This document shows, in pieces, positions 16,973-26,033 of a stretch of 33,497 nucleotides of DNA. Location: assembly GCA_002724245.1 (NCBI GenBank), contig PBOG01000246.1, forward strand, positions 1 through 33,497, in the 5' to 3' direction. Origin of the DNA: Planctomycetaceae bacterium. GTDB lineage: Bacteria > Planctomycetota > Planctomycetia > Pirellulales > Pirellulaceae. The translations under genes and the position numbers were made by a program. The notes beneath the pieces were generated by a model. The model had not been told where the DNA came from. It worked only from the letters and a program-made list of their open reading frames with translations, and searched no databases. The stretch's first letter is position 1, and each line of letters opens with the position of its first letter.

Positions 16973-17407
16973 TCAGGCCTGTGGATTTTCGGACGTCGGA
17001 ATTTCCAGGAACTCGTTGGGTTCCTGGAAGATGCCGATGCCCAGAAGCCCTTCCGGGGCGTGGGCTTCGTGGACGGATCCGGGCCGTCGCCAGACGAAAT
17101 TACCTGCGGTGCACTCTCCCTCGTCGTCAACCAACCGGCCCTGCAGAATGAACGTCTGTTCGACGCCCCGATGGCGGTGCAGTGGTAAATGAGCGCCTGG
17201 TTCTGCCTTGAACAGAGCGGTGTATGCCTGACTCTGGTCGTCCTGCCAGAGGATCTTGATGGAAATTCCATCAAAAGGCGTCGGTTGCCACGGTGTGTTG
17301 GCGACATCGACGTAGATCGAACCAGGAAGACGGGGTTGATTCACAGGGCACCCATAAGTCGTAAGCAACGGGTTGCAGCAAGCGACAAATCCCGCGAATT
17401 GTAGCAT
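16973..17407 (-). CDS. Cupin-domain protein (ChrR-like)
   Basis: A small cupin of up to 144 residues. The metal-binding motif is visible as Leu-His-Arg-His-Arg-Gly-Val-Glu-Gln-Thr near 76-85 and the second motif as Pro-Gly-Ser-Val-His-Glu-Ala-His near 109-116. FILQGRLVDDEGECTAGNFVWRRPG resembles the cupin of ChrR-type anti-sigma factors and related stand-alone cupins. The function is open: metal or small-molecule binding, or a minor oxygenase or isomerase. The ATG at 17407 gives a Cys-containing hydrophobic lead; a GTG at 17344 is a likely alternative start. It is convergent with the symporter and divergent from kdsB. Confidence 0.75.
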   Translation of the reverse strand: MLQFAGFVACCNPLLTTYGCPVNQPRLPGSIYVDVANTPWQPTPFDGISIKILWQDDQSQAYTALFKAEPGAHLPLHRHRGVEQTFILQGRLVDDEGECTAGNFVWRRPGSVHEAHAPEGLLGIGIFQEPNEFLEIPTSENPQA

Positions 17408-17550
17408 CTTTCTGTGGCACGGCTATCACATCGTTGGTGCCCGCTTGTGCTGCAATAGACAGAATCTGTCAAAGATCCTACGATTCCGGCGCTGCTCGCT
17501 GGGGTCTGTCTGCAGTTGTCGAGTCGCGTGTTGCCGTGGGAGAACAGGTG

Positions 17551-18333
17551 ATGAAAGAGTCCGCTCCTCAATTACGCCTGCATTTGCGTAGTCAAATTGT
17601 GATTCCGGCACGCCTGGCATCATCGCGATTGCCGCGCAAGTTGCTGCTAGGGGACACCGGCAAGCCACTGATACAGCACACCTACGAGGCGGCTGCCCGA
17701 GCGACGCGGCCGGCAGGAATTTGCGTGGCTGCGGATCACGAAGAAATCGCGCAGGCAGTACGTGCATTTGGCGGTCAGGTGCGGATGACCGATCCCTCAG
17801 CCCCCAGTGGGACAGATCGCGTCGCTGAAGTTGCTGCTGAACTGGATGATGTCGATATCGTGGTCAACGTACAGGGTGATGAGCCGGAGATTTCACACAC
17901 AGCCATCGATCTGGCAATTCAATTATTAGAAGAGGAGCCGACTGCTGCGATGTCGACACTGGCGACGCCCATCCGGCAACGCCAGAATCTTGAGGACCCA
18001 GCCTGTGTCAAAGTCGTGTTTGACCAACAGGGGCATGCGCTTTATTTCAGCCGCGCCCCGATCCCCTATGCACGCGATTGGGATGATCGGCTTCTCAAGA
18101 GTGAACCCCCGCGATTTTTCCAGCATATCGGGCTCTACGCTTACCGGCGTGATTTTCTCTTGGAGCTGGCGAATCTTCCCCCCGCTGACCTTGAAGAGAT
18201 TGAGAAACTCGAACAATTACGTGTCCTGGCTGCAGGTCATACGATCCGTGTTGGGGTGATTGACGAACCGACGATCGGTGTGGATACACAGGCGGATTAT
18301 CAGGCGTTTGTCAGGCGTTTCGAGAATTGCTAG
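17551..18333 (+). CDS. kdsB: 3-deoxy-manno-octulosonate cytidylyltransferase
   Basis: KdsB activates Kdo with CTP to CMP-Kdo for the inner core of lipopolysaccharide. The 260-residue protein shows Ile-Pro-Ala-Arg-Leu-Ala-Ser-Ser-Arg-Leu-Pro-Arg-Lys near 18-30, Ser-Gly-Thr-Asp-Arg-Val near 86-91, Asn-Val-Gln-Gly-Asp-Glu-Pro near 106-112, HIGLYAYRR near 192-200, the Glu-Lys-Leu-Glu-Gln-Leu-Arg motif, and Gly-Val-Asp-Thr near the end. The frame is open to 17434, but ATG 17551 is preceded by a GGGAG ribosome site and fits the family length. CTP for this reaction is made by the next gene, pyrG, 332 bases downstream. Confidence 0.94.
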   Translation: MKESAPQLRLHLRSQIVIPARLASSRLPRKLLLGDTGKPLIQHTYEAAARATRPAGICVAADHEEIAQAVRAFGGQVRMTDPSAPSGTDRVAEVAAELDDVDIVVNVQGDEPEISHTAIDLAIQLLEEEPTAAMSTLATPIRQRQNLEDPACVKVVFDQQGHALYFSRAPIPYARDWDDRLLKSEPPRFFQHIGLYAYRRDFLLELANLPPADLEEIEKLEQLRVLAAGHTIRVGVIDEPTIGVDTQADYQAFVRRFENC

Positions 18334-18665
18334 GATGCCGTATTCGCAGCCATGTTGCGGGTCACGTTATCGCAGGCCATGAGCGCGCGTCAGGGCTCGG
18401 GTTGGTTTCACACGATCTGCAGGTGTTTGGCCGCCAAGGCAGTGGAGATGGTTTCAGATGAGCCATTTTGCTGTGGCCCGTACGGAACCGTCATCCTGAG
18501 GAAGCCCATGTTGAGCAACCGGCGTGTGCTGCAGCGAGTCTCCTGTGAAGGACGCTTGGTCAGTGGTGTTTTCTTGGCACGTGTTTGCCAGGTGGTTGCC
18601 GGATGCTGGAACCAGCCGAGCTGGAATCCCCCCACGGAGAGAAGAAGCAGGGAAGGTAACGGAGT
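18334..18665 (+). other. Spacer between kdsB and pyrG with one doubtful ORF
   Basis: No convincing gene is seen. One frame (18352-18669, 105 residues) begins with ATG and its TGA overlaps the pyrG ATG in an ATGA arrangement. However, the product has six scattered Cys, no domain I recognise and no clear ribosome site. The pyrG promoter probably lies here, but I cannot point to a clean pair of boxes. Confidence 0.4.
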
Positions 18666-20309
18666 ATGACCAAGCACATTTTTGTGACCGGTGGAGTGGT
18701 TAGTTCCCTGGGCAAAGGATTGACCAGCGCGTCGATCGGGATGTTACTCGAATCGCGTGGGTTGCGCGTGCGGATGCAGAAGTTAGATCCTTATATCAAT
18801 GTCGATCCAGGTACGATGAGCCCCTACCAGCACGGTGAGGTTTATGTTCTGGACGATGGCAGCGAAACAGACCTCGACCTGGGCCATTACGAACGTTTTA
18901 CGAATAGTCCTCTCACGCGCGATTCCAACTACACGACTGGACAGATTTACCTTTCTGTGATCGAGCAGGAACGCAAAGGGGCTTTCTTGGGAAAGACTGT
19001 TCAGGTCATTCCGCACATCACCAACGAAATTAAACGCGTGATTCATCGGCTTGCCGATGACGATGTGGATGTGGTGATCACCGAGATTGGCGGGACAGTC
19101 GGTGACATCGAAAGTCAGCCATTTCTGGAGGCGATTCGGCAGTTTTCACTCGATGTCGGAAAAGAACATTGTCTCTATATGCATTTGACGTTAGTCCCTT
19201 ACCTGAAGGCCGCGGGGGAATTGAAGACCAAGCCGACCCAACACTCGGTGGGTCAGTTGAGACAAATTGGGATCCAGCCCGATGTGCTGGTCTGTCGGAC
19301 CGAGCGGTCGTTGAGTCGAGAAGACCGCGAGAAGATAGGGTTATTCTGCAACATCAGTATTGACGCAGTGATTGAAGAGAAAGACAAAGATTTTTCGATT
19401 TATGAAGTGCCGCTCAGTCTGGTAGAGAACAGTCTCGACGAGCTGATTGTGAAGCGTCTGCGGTTGCCGGCCAGTTCGCTGGATCTCAGTCCGTGGAGAG
19501 ATCTAATCCACCGGCTGCGCAATCCAGAGCATGAAATCAGCATCGCTGTTGTGGGCAAATATGCCAAGCATAGCGATGCCTACAAATCGATTTACGAGGC
19601 GCTGGACCATGCGGGCATGCATCATCGAACTCAAGTCCGCATCGGCCGGATTCTGAGTGAAGATGTGGAACGGGAGGGGCCCGAACGACTGTTGGGAGCT
19701 TATGACGGACTGCTTGTGCCAGGCGGATTCGGAGAACGCGGAATTGAGGGCAAGATTGAAGCGATTCGATTTGCGCGCGAGCGAGAGATCCCATTTTTTG
19801 GTATTTGTCTTGGATTGCAGTGCGCGGCGGTCGAGTTTGCCCGGCGGGTTGTCGAATTGAAACAAGCGAATTCAACCGAGTTCGAAAAGAACACGGAACA
19901 TCCGGTAATTTGTTTGCTGGATGAACAGAAACAGATTACGGACATGGGCGGGACAATGCGACTCGGGTCCCATCCGGCTCAGTTAAATGTGACGAGCCAC
20001 GCCTTTGATTGTTACGGGACCGAGGATGTTTCGGAGCGTCATCGACATCGGTACGAGTTCAATAATGCCTATCGTCATCAGTTTGCTGCACACGGAATGG
20101 CGGTGACAGGAACGAGCCCGGATGGAGAGCTTGTCGAGATTCTCGAAATCCCTGAGCACCCTTGGTTTGTTGCGGTTCAATTTCACCCCGAGTTTAAATC
20201 CAAACCAACCTCTGCGCATCCGTTATTTGCTGGCTTCATTGGCGCTGCGATTGAACATCACTCGCAACGTGGGGAACAGCGTTCCTCAATAGGTGCAGAG
20301 ACTTCCTGA
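18666..20309 (+). CDS. pyrG: CTP synthase (glutamine-hydrolysing)
   Basis: PyrG aminates UTP to CTP with ammonia from glutamine. The 547-residue protein has the full-length two-domain structure. The synthetase half begins [18 protein letters not shown] and carries [28 protein letters not shown] near 139-151 and KTKPTQHSV. The class I glutaminase half carries VPGGFGERG, the nucleophile Cys at about 381 in Gly-Ile-Cys-Leu-Gly-Leu-Gln, and the His-Pro-Glu at 507-509. All catalytic residues are present. A GGAG sits just before the ATG, with AAGG further upstream. It supplies CTP for kdsB upstream and for general metabolism. Confidence 0.98.
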   Translation: MTKHIFVTGGVVSSLGKGLTSASIGMLLESRGLRVRMQKLDPYINVDPGTMSPYQHGEVYVLDDGSETDLDLGHYERFTNSPLTRDSNYTTGQIYLSVIEQERKGAFLGKTVQVIPHITNEIKRVIHRLADDDVDVVITEIGGTVGDIESQPFLEAIRQFSLDVGKEHCLYMHLTLVPYLKAAGELKTKPTQHSVGQLRQIGIQPDVLVCRTERSLSREDREKIGLFCNISIDAVIEEKDKDFSIYEVPLSLVENSLDELIVKRLRLPASSLDLSPWRDLIHRLRNPEHEISIAVVGKYAKHSDAYKSIYEALDHAGMHHRTQVRIGRILSEDVEREGPERLLGAYDGLLVPGGFGERGIEGKIEAIRFAREREIPFFGICLGLQCAAVEFARRVVELKQANSTEFEKNTEHPVICLLDEQKQITDMGGTMRLGSHPAQLNVTSHAFDCYGTEDVSERHRHRYEFNNAYRHQFAAHGMAVTGTSPDGELVEILEIPEHPWFVAVQFHPEFKSKPTSAHPLFAGFIGAAIEHHSQRGEQRSSIGAETS

Positions 20310-20370
20310 TTCAGTATCCGTTCGATGTTGTGGCGGCAATTTATTGGGCTGTAGTTGATGGGGCAAACGA

Positions 20371-20778
20371 ATGACTGACGAGAAGCCTGACAAACCGAAG
20401 ATCATTATCGACGAGGACTGGAAGTCCCACGCCGAGCAGGAAAAGCAGGTCGCAGAAGATCTGCGAGATTCGAAACAGGGGGACGAGGAGAACGGTGCGC
20501 AGGCACCACCGCCGGCCTCTTTTTCCGTTCTCGTGACCACATTGGCGACCCAAGTTATGGTGACGTTAGGGCAATTTCCTTCTCCCGAAGGAAAAGAAGA
20601 AGTCAAGCCCGAGCCGACGATCGCACGGCATCTGATTGATACGCTGGCGGTATTGGAAGAAAAGACGAAGGGAAACCTGACCGCCGAGGAGTCGGAGATG
20701 CTGACGCAGGTGTTGCACGAATTGCGCATGCTGTACGTTGCCACAGAAAAGAAGCTTGGGGAAACGGCGGCCTCTTGA
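20371..20778 (+). CDS. DUF1844 domain-containing protein
   Basis: A 135-residue protein with a highly charged N-terminal third (MTDEKPDKPKIIIDEDW, then Glu/Lys-rich) and a C-terminal DUF1844 domain from about residue 48. The domain shows Phe-Ser-Val-Leu-Val-Thr-Thr-Leu-Ala-Thr-Gln, Leu-Gly-Gln-Phe-Pro, Ala-Arg-His-Leu-Ile-Asp-Thr-Leu, and Glu-Lys-Thr-Lys-Gly-Asn-Leu-Thr followed by an Arg-Met-Leu-Tyr-Val end. The family has no known function; members are found in planctomycetes and several other phyla. GGGG lies upstream of the ATG. It follows pyrG by 61 bases and may share its transcript. Confidence 0.88.
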   Translation: MTDEKPDKPKIIIDEDWKSHAEQEKQVAEDLRDSKQGDEENGAQAPPPASFSVLVTTLATQVMVTLGQFPSPEGKEEVKPEPTIARHLIDTLAVLEEKTKGNLTAEESEMLTQVLHELRMLYVATEKKLGETAAS

Positions 20779-20856
20779 CCGCTCATCGGCTTACCTGCTG
20801 GCTGAAATGGTCCGGGGATGTCTTCCGTGTCCCCTTGCGGCCAAGAATCGATTAAG

Positions 20857-20882
20857 ATTGAGTTGTACAGATGTGACTCAAT
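20857..20882. repeat. Inverted repeat before the DUF1549 gene
   Basis: ATTGAGT at 20857-20863 and ACTCAAT at 20876-20882 form perfect 7-base arms around a 12-base spacer. The repeat ends 14 bases before the ATG at 20897, in the leader. It could be an operator or an RNA hairpin that limits access to the ribosome site. Chance is not excluded. Confidence 0.3.
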
Positions 20883-20896
20883 AGCGGGATGTTCTT

Positions 20897-23356
20897 ATGC
20901 GCTGCTCGTTCGCGTTGCTGACTTGCTTTTGGATTTGTGCGGTTTCTTCGGTGTTTTCGGAGGAAGCCGGTCCGCCACAGGCGATTGTCGTGTCACCGAA
21001 CCAGGTGCAGCTGATGAGTAGTCGTTGGCACCAGCGGCTGCTGGTGTCTGCTCAGTGGTCAGATTCGACGACCGCCGATGTCACCGCCGCTGCCCATTTC
21101 ACCAGTAGCGATCCGGGTATCGTCAGGGTGGAAGCGGGTGGCGTATTGTTGCCAGTGAGTGACGGGACTGCGGAGGTGGTTGTCCAGTGGAAAGAGCATC
21201 AGACTCGCGTGGGTGTTTCTGTGACAGGAACGCAGGTTCACGCGCCGGTTGACTTTGCGACCGAGGTGATTGGCGCGCTCAGTCGTGGCGGTTGCAATCA
21301 AGGAGCTTGTCACGGGTCGCCTCAAGGGAAGAATGGTTTCCGTTTGAGTCTGCGCGGTTTTGAGCCGGCTCTCGATTTCCGTTTCTTGACACGCGATTCA
21401 TTTAGTCGTCGGATCAACCCACTGGAACCAGAAAAGAGCCTGGCGTTGCAGAAGGCGACCGGTGTTGTCGCGCACCAGGGAGGAGTCCAGCTGCGTGCCG
21501 ATGAGGAGGCTTACCAGCAGATACGAACATGGATTTCGGAGTTGGGTTCGCGACCACCCGACGGACCGGACATGTCGCGTCAACTGCAGCGTCTTGAGGT
21601 ACTTCCTGGACGTCAACGGCTCCATGCCAGCGGCCCAAAGCAACAGCTGGTCGTACGTGCGCACTATTCCGATGGGATGTTGCGGGATGTGACCGATCTG
21701 GCGGTTTTTACGACACCGTCAGAGCCTGAGGTGACCGTGTCGCGTGGGGGCCTGGTCGAGTTTCATGCAACCGGGGAGGCTGCGGTTCTGGTGCGTTATC
21801 TCGATCAGATTCAGACGGTTCGCATGACGTACATTCGTCAGGATCCCGATTTTGAGTTTGTTGCACCACCGGAAAGTAACTATGTCGATCGACACGTGTT
21901 TGCGAAACAACGAGAGCTGCAGTTGCGTCCGGCGGAGAAGGCGACGGATGCGGTTTTTTTGCGACGTGTCTATCTCGATTTGGTAGGAGCCATACCAGGG
22001 CCGGTTGCTGCCCGCGAGTTTCTCGAATCACGTGATCCGCAGAAGCGTAACAAGTTGATCGATCAGCTGCTCGAATCCGACGCCTATTCCCAGTTCTGGG
22101 CGCTCAAATGGGCTGATGTCATGCGTGGTAATCGCGAGGCGATCTCGGAACGTGGCGTTCACAATTTCCATCGGTTCCTGGTCAGAAATTTTGCCGCGGA
22201 CCGGTCTTTTGATGTGGTAGCGCGCGAAATCGTAACCAGCGTCGGGAATACGATTAACGCACCGGCTGCAAATTTCTACCGGATTTCACGGACACCTAAT
22301 GAAGCGGCCGAGTCGTTTTCCCAGTTGTTTCTGGGTGTGCGGATCCAGTGCGCCAAGTGCCACAATCATCCTTTTGAGTCGATTACCCAGGGCGATTACT
22401 ATGGGCTGGCGGCCCATTTCGCACGCGTGCAGCTAAAAGGACGGCGGTTTGGACGCGATGATGAGATCGTCTTTTTACAACCGACGGGTGAAATCAAGAT
22501 GCCGGGTGTGGAAGCGGACATGGCGCCGGCCGCCTTTGGTACTGAGACGGCTGACCTCAAGTCGACCGATGACCGTCGGATTGGGCTGGCGGATTGGTTA
22601 ACCGATCCGAGTAACCGCTTTTTTGCTCGTTCAACGGTCAATCGCATTTGGTTCCATCTCATGGGACAAGGAATCGTAGAGCCGGTCGACGATTTTCGAG
22701 ATTCCAATCCCCCCTCCAGCCACGAGCTGTTGGATGGTCTGGCGGAGAAGTTCGTTGAATACGGTTTTCGATTCAAACCTATTATCCGCGATATTCTCAA
22801 TTCCACGACCTATCAATTGTCTCCACGATCGGTTCCCGAGCAATCTCCGCGGGCAGCCAACCCCGCGCGTTATTTTACCGGTCCGATTGTCAGGATGTTG
22901 AGCGCGGAACAGATTATCGACGCCATTAGTGCGGCGACAGGGGTTCCCGAAGTCTTTCCGGGGTACCCGCAAGGAACCCGGGCCGTGTCGATTGCCGAAG
23001 GAAAAATTGAACACAAGTTCCTGCAGGCATTCACCAGGCCCAGTCGTGATGTGGCCTGTGATTGTGCGCGTGAAGAAGAACCGTCGCTAAATCAGGTGGT
23101 CCATTTGCTCAACAATGCCAGTATTCTGGCGAAGATTGACTCAGCGCAGAATCGAACTGCACGTTGGCTTGACCAAAAACTTGATGTGGATGCAGTCATT
23201 ATTGAAATCTATCTGGCGACGGTGCCTCGCAAACCTACGGCTGCCGAACTGCAGCTTGCCCGTCGTTACATCGATGAGTCAAAAGTTGTGGTGGATGGGC
23301 TGCAGGATTTACAGCACGCTTTGATCAACTCCAATGAGTTCTTGTTGCGGCATTAG
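20897..23356 (+). CDS. Secreted DUF1549/DUF1553 planctomycete cytochrome-type protein with Ig-like domains
   Basis: An 819-residue exported protein. It begins with a signal peptide (about 1-21), then bacterial Ig-like segments at about 26-110 and 245-320. Between them is a cytochrome-like motif Cys-Asn-Gln-Gly-Ala-Cys-His (133-139), which is CX4CH rather than CXXCH. The DUF1549 part (about 330-510) carries a second motif Cys-Ala-Lys-Cys-His-Asn-His-Pro at 485-492. The DUF1553 part follows from about 560, with STVNRIWFHLMGQGIVEPVDD and SNEFLLRH at the end. These proteins are massively expanded in planctomycetes and normally paired with a DUF1501 gene, as here. The biochemical role is unknown; redox or polymer degradation at the cell surface has been suggested. 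Confidence 0.93.
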   Translation: MRCSFALLTCFWICAVSSVFSEEAGPPQAIVVSPNQVQLMSSRWHQRLLVSAQWSDSTTADVTAAAHFTSSDPGIVRVEAGGVLLPVSDGTAEVVVQWKEHQTRVGVSVTGTQVHAPVDFATEVIGALSRGGCNQGACHGSPQGKNGFRLSLRGFEPALDFRFLTRDSFSRRINPLEPEKSLALQKATGVVAHQGGVQLRADEEAYQQIRTWISELGSRPPDGPDMSRQLQRLEVLPGRQRLHASGPKQQLVVRAHYSDGMLRDVTDLAVFTTPSEPEVTVSRGGLVEFHATGEAAVLVRYLDQIQTVRMTYIRQDPDFEFVAPPESNYVDRHVFAKQRELQLRPAEKATDAVFLRRVYLDLVGAIPGPVAAREFLESRDPQKRNKLIDQLLESDAYSQFWALKWADVMRGNREAISERGVHNFHRFLVRNFAADRSFDVVAREIVTSVGNTINAPAANFYRISRTPNEAAESFSQLFLGVRIQCAKCHNHPFESITQGDYYGLAAHFARVQLKGRRFGRDDEIVFLQPTGEIKMPGVEADMAPAAFGTETADLKSTDDRRIGLADWLTDPSNRFFARSTVNRIWFHLMGQGIVEPVDDFRDSNPPSSHELLDGLAEKFVEYGFRFKPIIRDILNSTTYQLSPRSVPEQSPRAANPARYFTGPIVRMLSAEQIIDAISAATGVPEVFPGYPQGTRAVSIAEGKIEHKFLQAFTRPSRDVACDCAREEEPSLNQVVHLLNNASILAKIDSAQNRTARWLDQKLDVDAVIIEIYLATVPRKPTAAELQLARRYIDESKVVVDGLQDLQHALINSNEFLLRH

Positions 23357-23452
23357 GGTTCAGGTGGATGATGGCCAGTTGCCGAAGATTCATCTGAGGG
23401 ATTTGTTGGCAGCTGGCGCGAGACAATATTTCTATCAACTGTGGAGTGCGTG

Positions 23453-24892
23453 ATGCTTACGGTATTGGGCCAATCGCAAAAGACGTGTGACGGCGTTACC
23501 CGCCGCAATCTGTTAGAGGCTGGCGGGGCTGGTCTGCTGGGACTCAACCTTCCCCGCCTGCTGCAGGCTGAGGCGCAACAGACGCCGACCAGGGCTCGAG
23601 CCAAGTCCGTGATTTTCTTGTTCTTGTTTGGTGGGCCCAGTCAGCTCGAGACGTTCGATATGAAACCGGATGCTCCGAGCAAAATTCGCGGCCCTTTTCA
23701 ACCGATCGCCTCGCGCACAAGTGGCCTGAGAATCAGTGAGCACCTGGGTCGTACGGCCCAGGTGTCGGACAAGTTCTGCGTGGTCAAGACGATGACACAC
23801 AGTTACAACGATCACAGTGGTGCCGGCCACTATATCCAAACAGGGCATCGATGGCATGTGCCAATTGGTGGCGGTTTTGCGGCGACCAGCAAGGATTGGC
23901 CTTCGATGGGTTCCGTGGTTGAGTATGGATCCCAACACACGCCTGGCGGGCTCTCCAGATCGTTGCCCAGTTATGTGTGTCTGCCGAATTGGCTGGGTGC
24001 GCTACAGGAAAAAGGCCAGTATCGTCGCCCCGGTCAATACGGAGGCTGGTTGGGTAGCGGTTTTGACCCGTTGACGACGGATATTCAGAAGCAGAGCCTT
24101 GAGGATAATCCTTACTGGCGGGATTGCCGTGATGAGGAATTACACTATGAGATTCAGGGGCTGGTGAAGCATCAGCAGATGACACTTGACCGGCTCAACC
24201 GTCGCAATTCCCTGCTGGTGCAGTACGATCAGCAGTTGCGTTCAGTGGCGGAGCGTCGCGCGGTCAAGGGGCATGACCAGTTCAAGCAGCGCGCCATGGC
24301 ACTTGTCACTTCGAATCGCGCCCGACAAGCATTTGATATTCGCCGTGAAGACCCGCGTTTGCGGGATCGTTACGGCAGGCATTTATACGGACAGTCCTGT
24401 CTCATGGCACGCCGCCTTGTCGAGGCGGGGGTTCGTTTTGTCACGGTACATTATGACTGTGTCGACGGTTATAGTTGGGATTCGCACAGGAGTAGTCAAC
24501 ACCTCGAGAAACATTTGATTCCGACGTTTGATCAGGCGCTTTCCGCGTTGCTGATCGACCTTGATGATCGCGGGTTGCTTGACGAAACTCTGGTGGTTGC
24601 TGTAGGCGAGATGGGTCGCACTCCCCAGGCCAATGACAAGTGGGGGCGGGGACATTGGAGCACCTTGTTTCCAGCAGTGTTGGCCGGAGCGGGTGTTCGT
24701 GGTGGTGCGATTTACGGAGAGACGGATCGAGATGCTGGGTACCCGATTGAGAAACCAGTTTCTCCTGAAGACCTGGCGGCGACGATTTACGATGCATTGG
24801 GCATTGACTCCACGCTGCGATTGCCCGATCGCCAGGGACGCCCTGTGGACATTGTTCAAGGTGGTCGTCCGCTGGCAGAGATCTTCAGCTGA
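23453..24892 (+). CDS. DUF1501 exported (Tat-type) protein
   Basis: A 479-residue protein of the DUF1501 family, related to the alkaline phosphatase/sulfatase fold. The N terminus has a twin-arginine-like signal, Thr-Arg-Arg-Asn-Leu-Leu-Glu then a Gly/Ala/Leu-rich stretch. Typical motifs follow: Phe-Gly-Gly-Pro-Ser-Gln-Leu-Glu-Thr-Phe-Asp, HSYNDHSGAGHYIQTGHR, a central WDSHRSSQHLEKHLIP, and the C-terminal VAVGEMGRTPQAN with GRGHWSTLFPAVLAGAG. The start is ATG 23453 or GTG 23441. It lies 96 bases after the DUF1549/DUF1553 gene, the standard planctomycete pairing, so the two are probably expressed together and act outside the cytoplasm. No substrate is known. Confidence 0.93.
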   Translation: MLTVLGQSQKTCDGVTRRNLLEAGGAGLLGLNLPRLLQAEAQQTPTRARAKSVIFLFLFGGPSQLETFDMKPDAPSKIRGPFQPIASRTSGLRISEHLGRTAQVSDKFCVVKTMTHSYNDHSGAGHYIQTGHRWHVPIGGGFAATSKDWPSMGSVVEYGSQHTPGGLSRSLPSYVCLPNWLGALQEKGQYRRPGQYGGWLGSGFDPLTTDIQKQSLEDNPYWRDCRDEELHYEIQGLVKHQQMTLDRLNRRNSLLVQYDQQLRSVAERRAVKGHDQFKQRAMALVTSNRARQAFDIRREDPRLRDRYGRHLYGQSCLMARRLVEAGVRFVTVHYDCVDGYSWDSHRSSQHLEKHLIPTFDQALSALLIDLDDRGLLDETLVVAVGEMGRTPQANDKWGRGHWSTLFPAVLAGAGVRGGAIYGETDRDAGYPIEKPVSPEDLAATIYDALGIDSTLRLPDRQGRPVDIVQGGRPLAEIFS

Positions 24893-25089
24893 TTCCCGCT
24901 GTCCGGACTGGCGTTTCCAGATGAACACTGGCGGAGTCGAATCGTCAGGTGGCCAATACGCCCTCAATGCCAGTTTGCTTTTTACCTCTTGCCAGGATGG
25001 CGATTCGCGCGTCGTGACGAATGCCTCAAGGGAAGTGGCGCGTGGCGAAACGGTTGTGAGCGTTCATGTAAATTGAGGGGGGCTGCGAT

Positions 25090-25989
25090 TTGTCCAGTTG
25101 GGAATGTGTCTTGCAACTCAACGCCGCACGCGAAGTGATCGGCGGTAGTCAGGCGGCTTTGGTTGATGCAGTGCGCAACGGCGCGGATTTACGCATCTAC
25201 ACCGAATTCTTGCATAACGAACACGTTGATGTGACTTCTGCCAATAGTGACCTGGTTCAGGAGGTCGCCGAATTCGCTGTTACCTATGTGGTTGATCATC
25301 GATGGGTGGCAGGATTGATGAATTTACGCCAGCCAGTTCAATTGCCCGCTGCATTTGGACCTCGTCCTTCAATGTCATTCTTTCTTTACAACCAGGATGG
25401 GACGCAGGCAATCGCGCGTCCGTTTCTGGATGGATTTCCAATGGCGGGACTGGAGTCTGGTGCGTCCACCGAACCCGCTGGGCAGATGCCGAAGTTTCAT
25501 TTGCTCGACCAGTCGGACGTTGGCACCAATGCACCCAGCGAGAACTTTGTATACGACTTTGAGGTGTATCGTTTCCTGGTACGACCTGCCTGGCGGGAAG
25601 TCCTGCAGCATGACGCCAGCGGGCAAATTACACAGGGATCGTTGGCGGATCTGGTCGCTGCCTTCACGTCTGGATCAGCCATCAAAGTCGCTGTCTCAGG
25701 CTTTGCGGATCGGCTCTGCACTGAAGGTCACAACTCGACCACGCACGAAGTGCTGGTCCAGGTTGGATCCGCTTATTATTACACGGAGACCCGACTGTTT
25801 GTGGCGGGAACCCATCCCTTGATCCGTGTCCGACCAGGAGTGCCCCTGCGGTACACCAGCGGTGGCTGGGATTTCGGCTGGTTACTCGTGCGATCTGACG
25901 GCCAGCTCGTGTATCGCCGCTACGATCCATACACGCTGGCGACCAATGACGAAGTGTTTCGCGGGGCGGTGCGCTGGTTTGTGTGCTGA
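25090..25989 (+). CDS. Conserved-looking hypothetical protein, 299 residues
   Basis: I do not recognise a named domain. The protein is 299 residues, without a signal peptide or membrane helix. It has a regular mix of beta-strand-like segments (EVAEFAVTYVVDHRWVAGLM, ASGQITQGSLADLV, HEVLVQVGSAYYYTETRLFV) and a long middle with GPRPSMSFFLYNQDGTQAIARP. The start is TTG 25090, preceded by GAGGGGGG, and the reading frame is long and unbroken. It sits alone between the DUF1501 gene and a small membrane ORF. A cytoplasmic all-beta protein is the most that can be said. Low-complexity or foreign composition is not evident. Confidence 0.75.
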   Translation: MSSWECVLQLNAAREVIGGSQAALVDAVRNGADLRIYTEFLHNEHVDVTSANSDLVQEVAEFAVTYVVDHRWVAGLMNLRQPVQLPAAFGPRPSMSFFLYNQDGTQAIARPFLDGFPMAGLESGASTEPAGQMPKFHLLDQSDVGTNAPSENFVYDFEVYRFLVRPAWREVLQHDASGQITQGSLADLVAAFTSGSAIKVAVSGFADRLCTEGHNSTTHEVLVQVGSAYYYTETRLFVAGTHPLIRVRPGVPLRYTSGGWDFGWLLVRSDGQLVYRRYDPYTLATNDEVFRGAVRWFVC

Positions 25990-26033
25990 GTGGCTTGCCC
26001 AGCTGAGATTCTGAATGGACCCGTCATTTAGCC

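Noticed and set aside
17460-17474. Small palindrome (GACAG...CTGTC) before kdsB
   Set aside because: Five-base arms with a 3-base loop are expected by chance in a window of this size.
20286-20786. 166-residue minus-strand ORF opposite the DUF1844 gene
   Set aside because: It is fully antisense to a recognisable family member and is rich in Ser/Phe/Cys as expected from a shadow frame.
20812-20842. Possible terminator hairpin GGGGA/TCCCC after the DUF1844 gene
   Set aside because: Only 5 base pairs, a long loop and no T-run.
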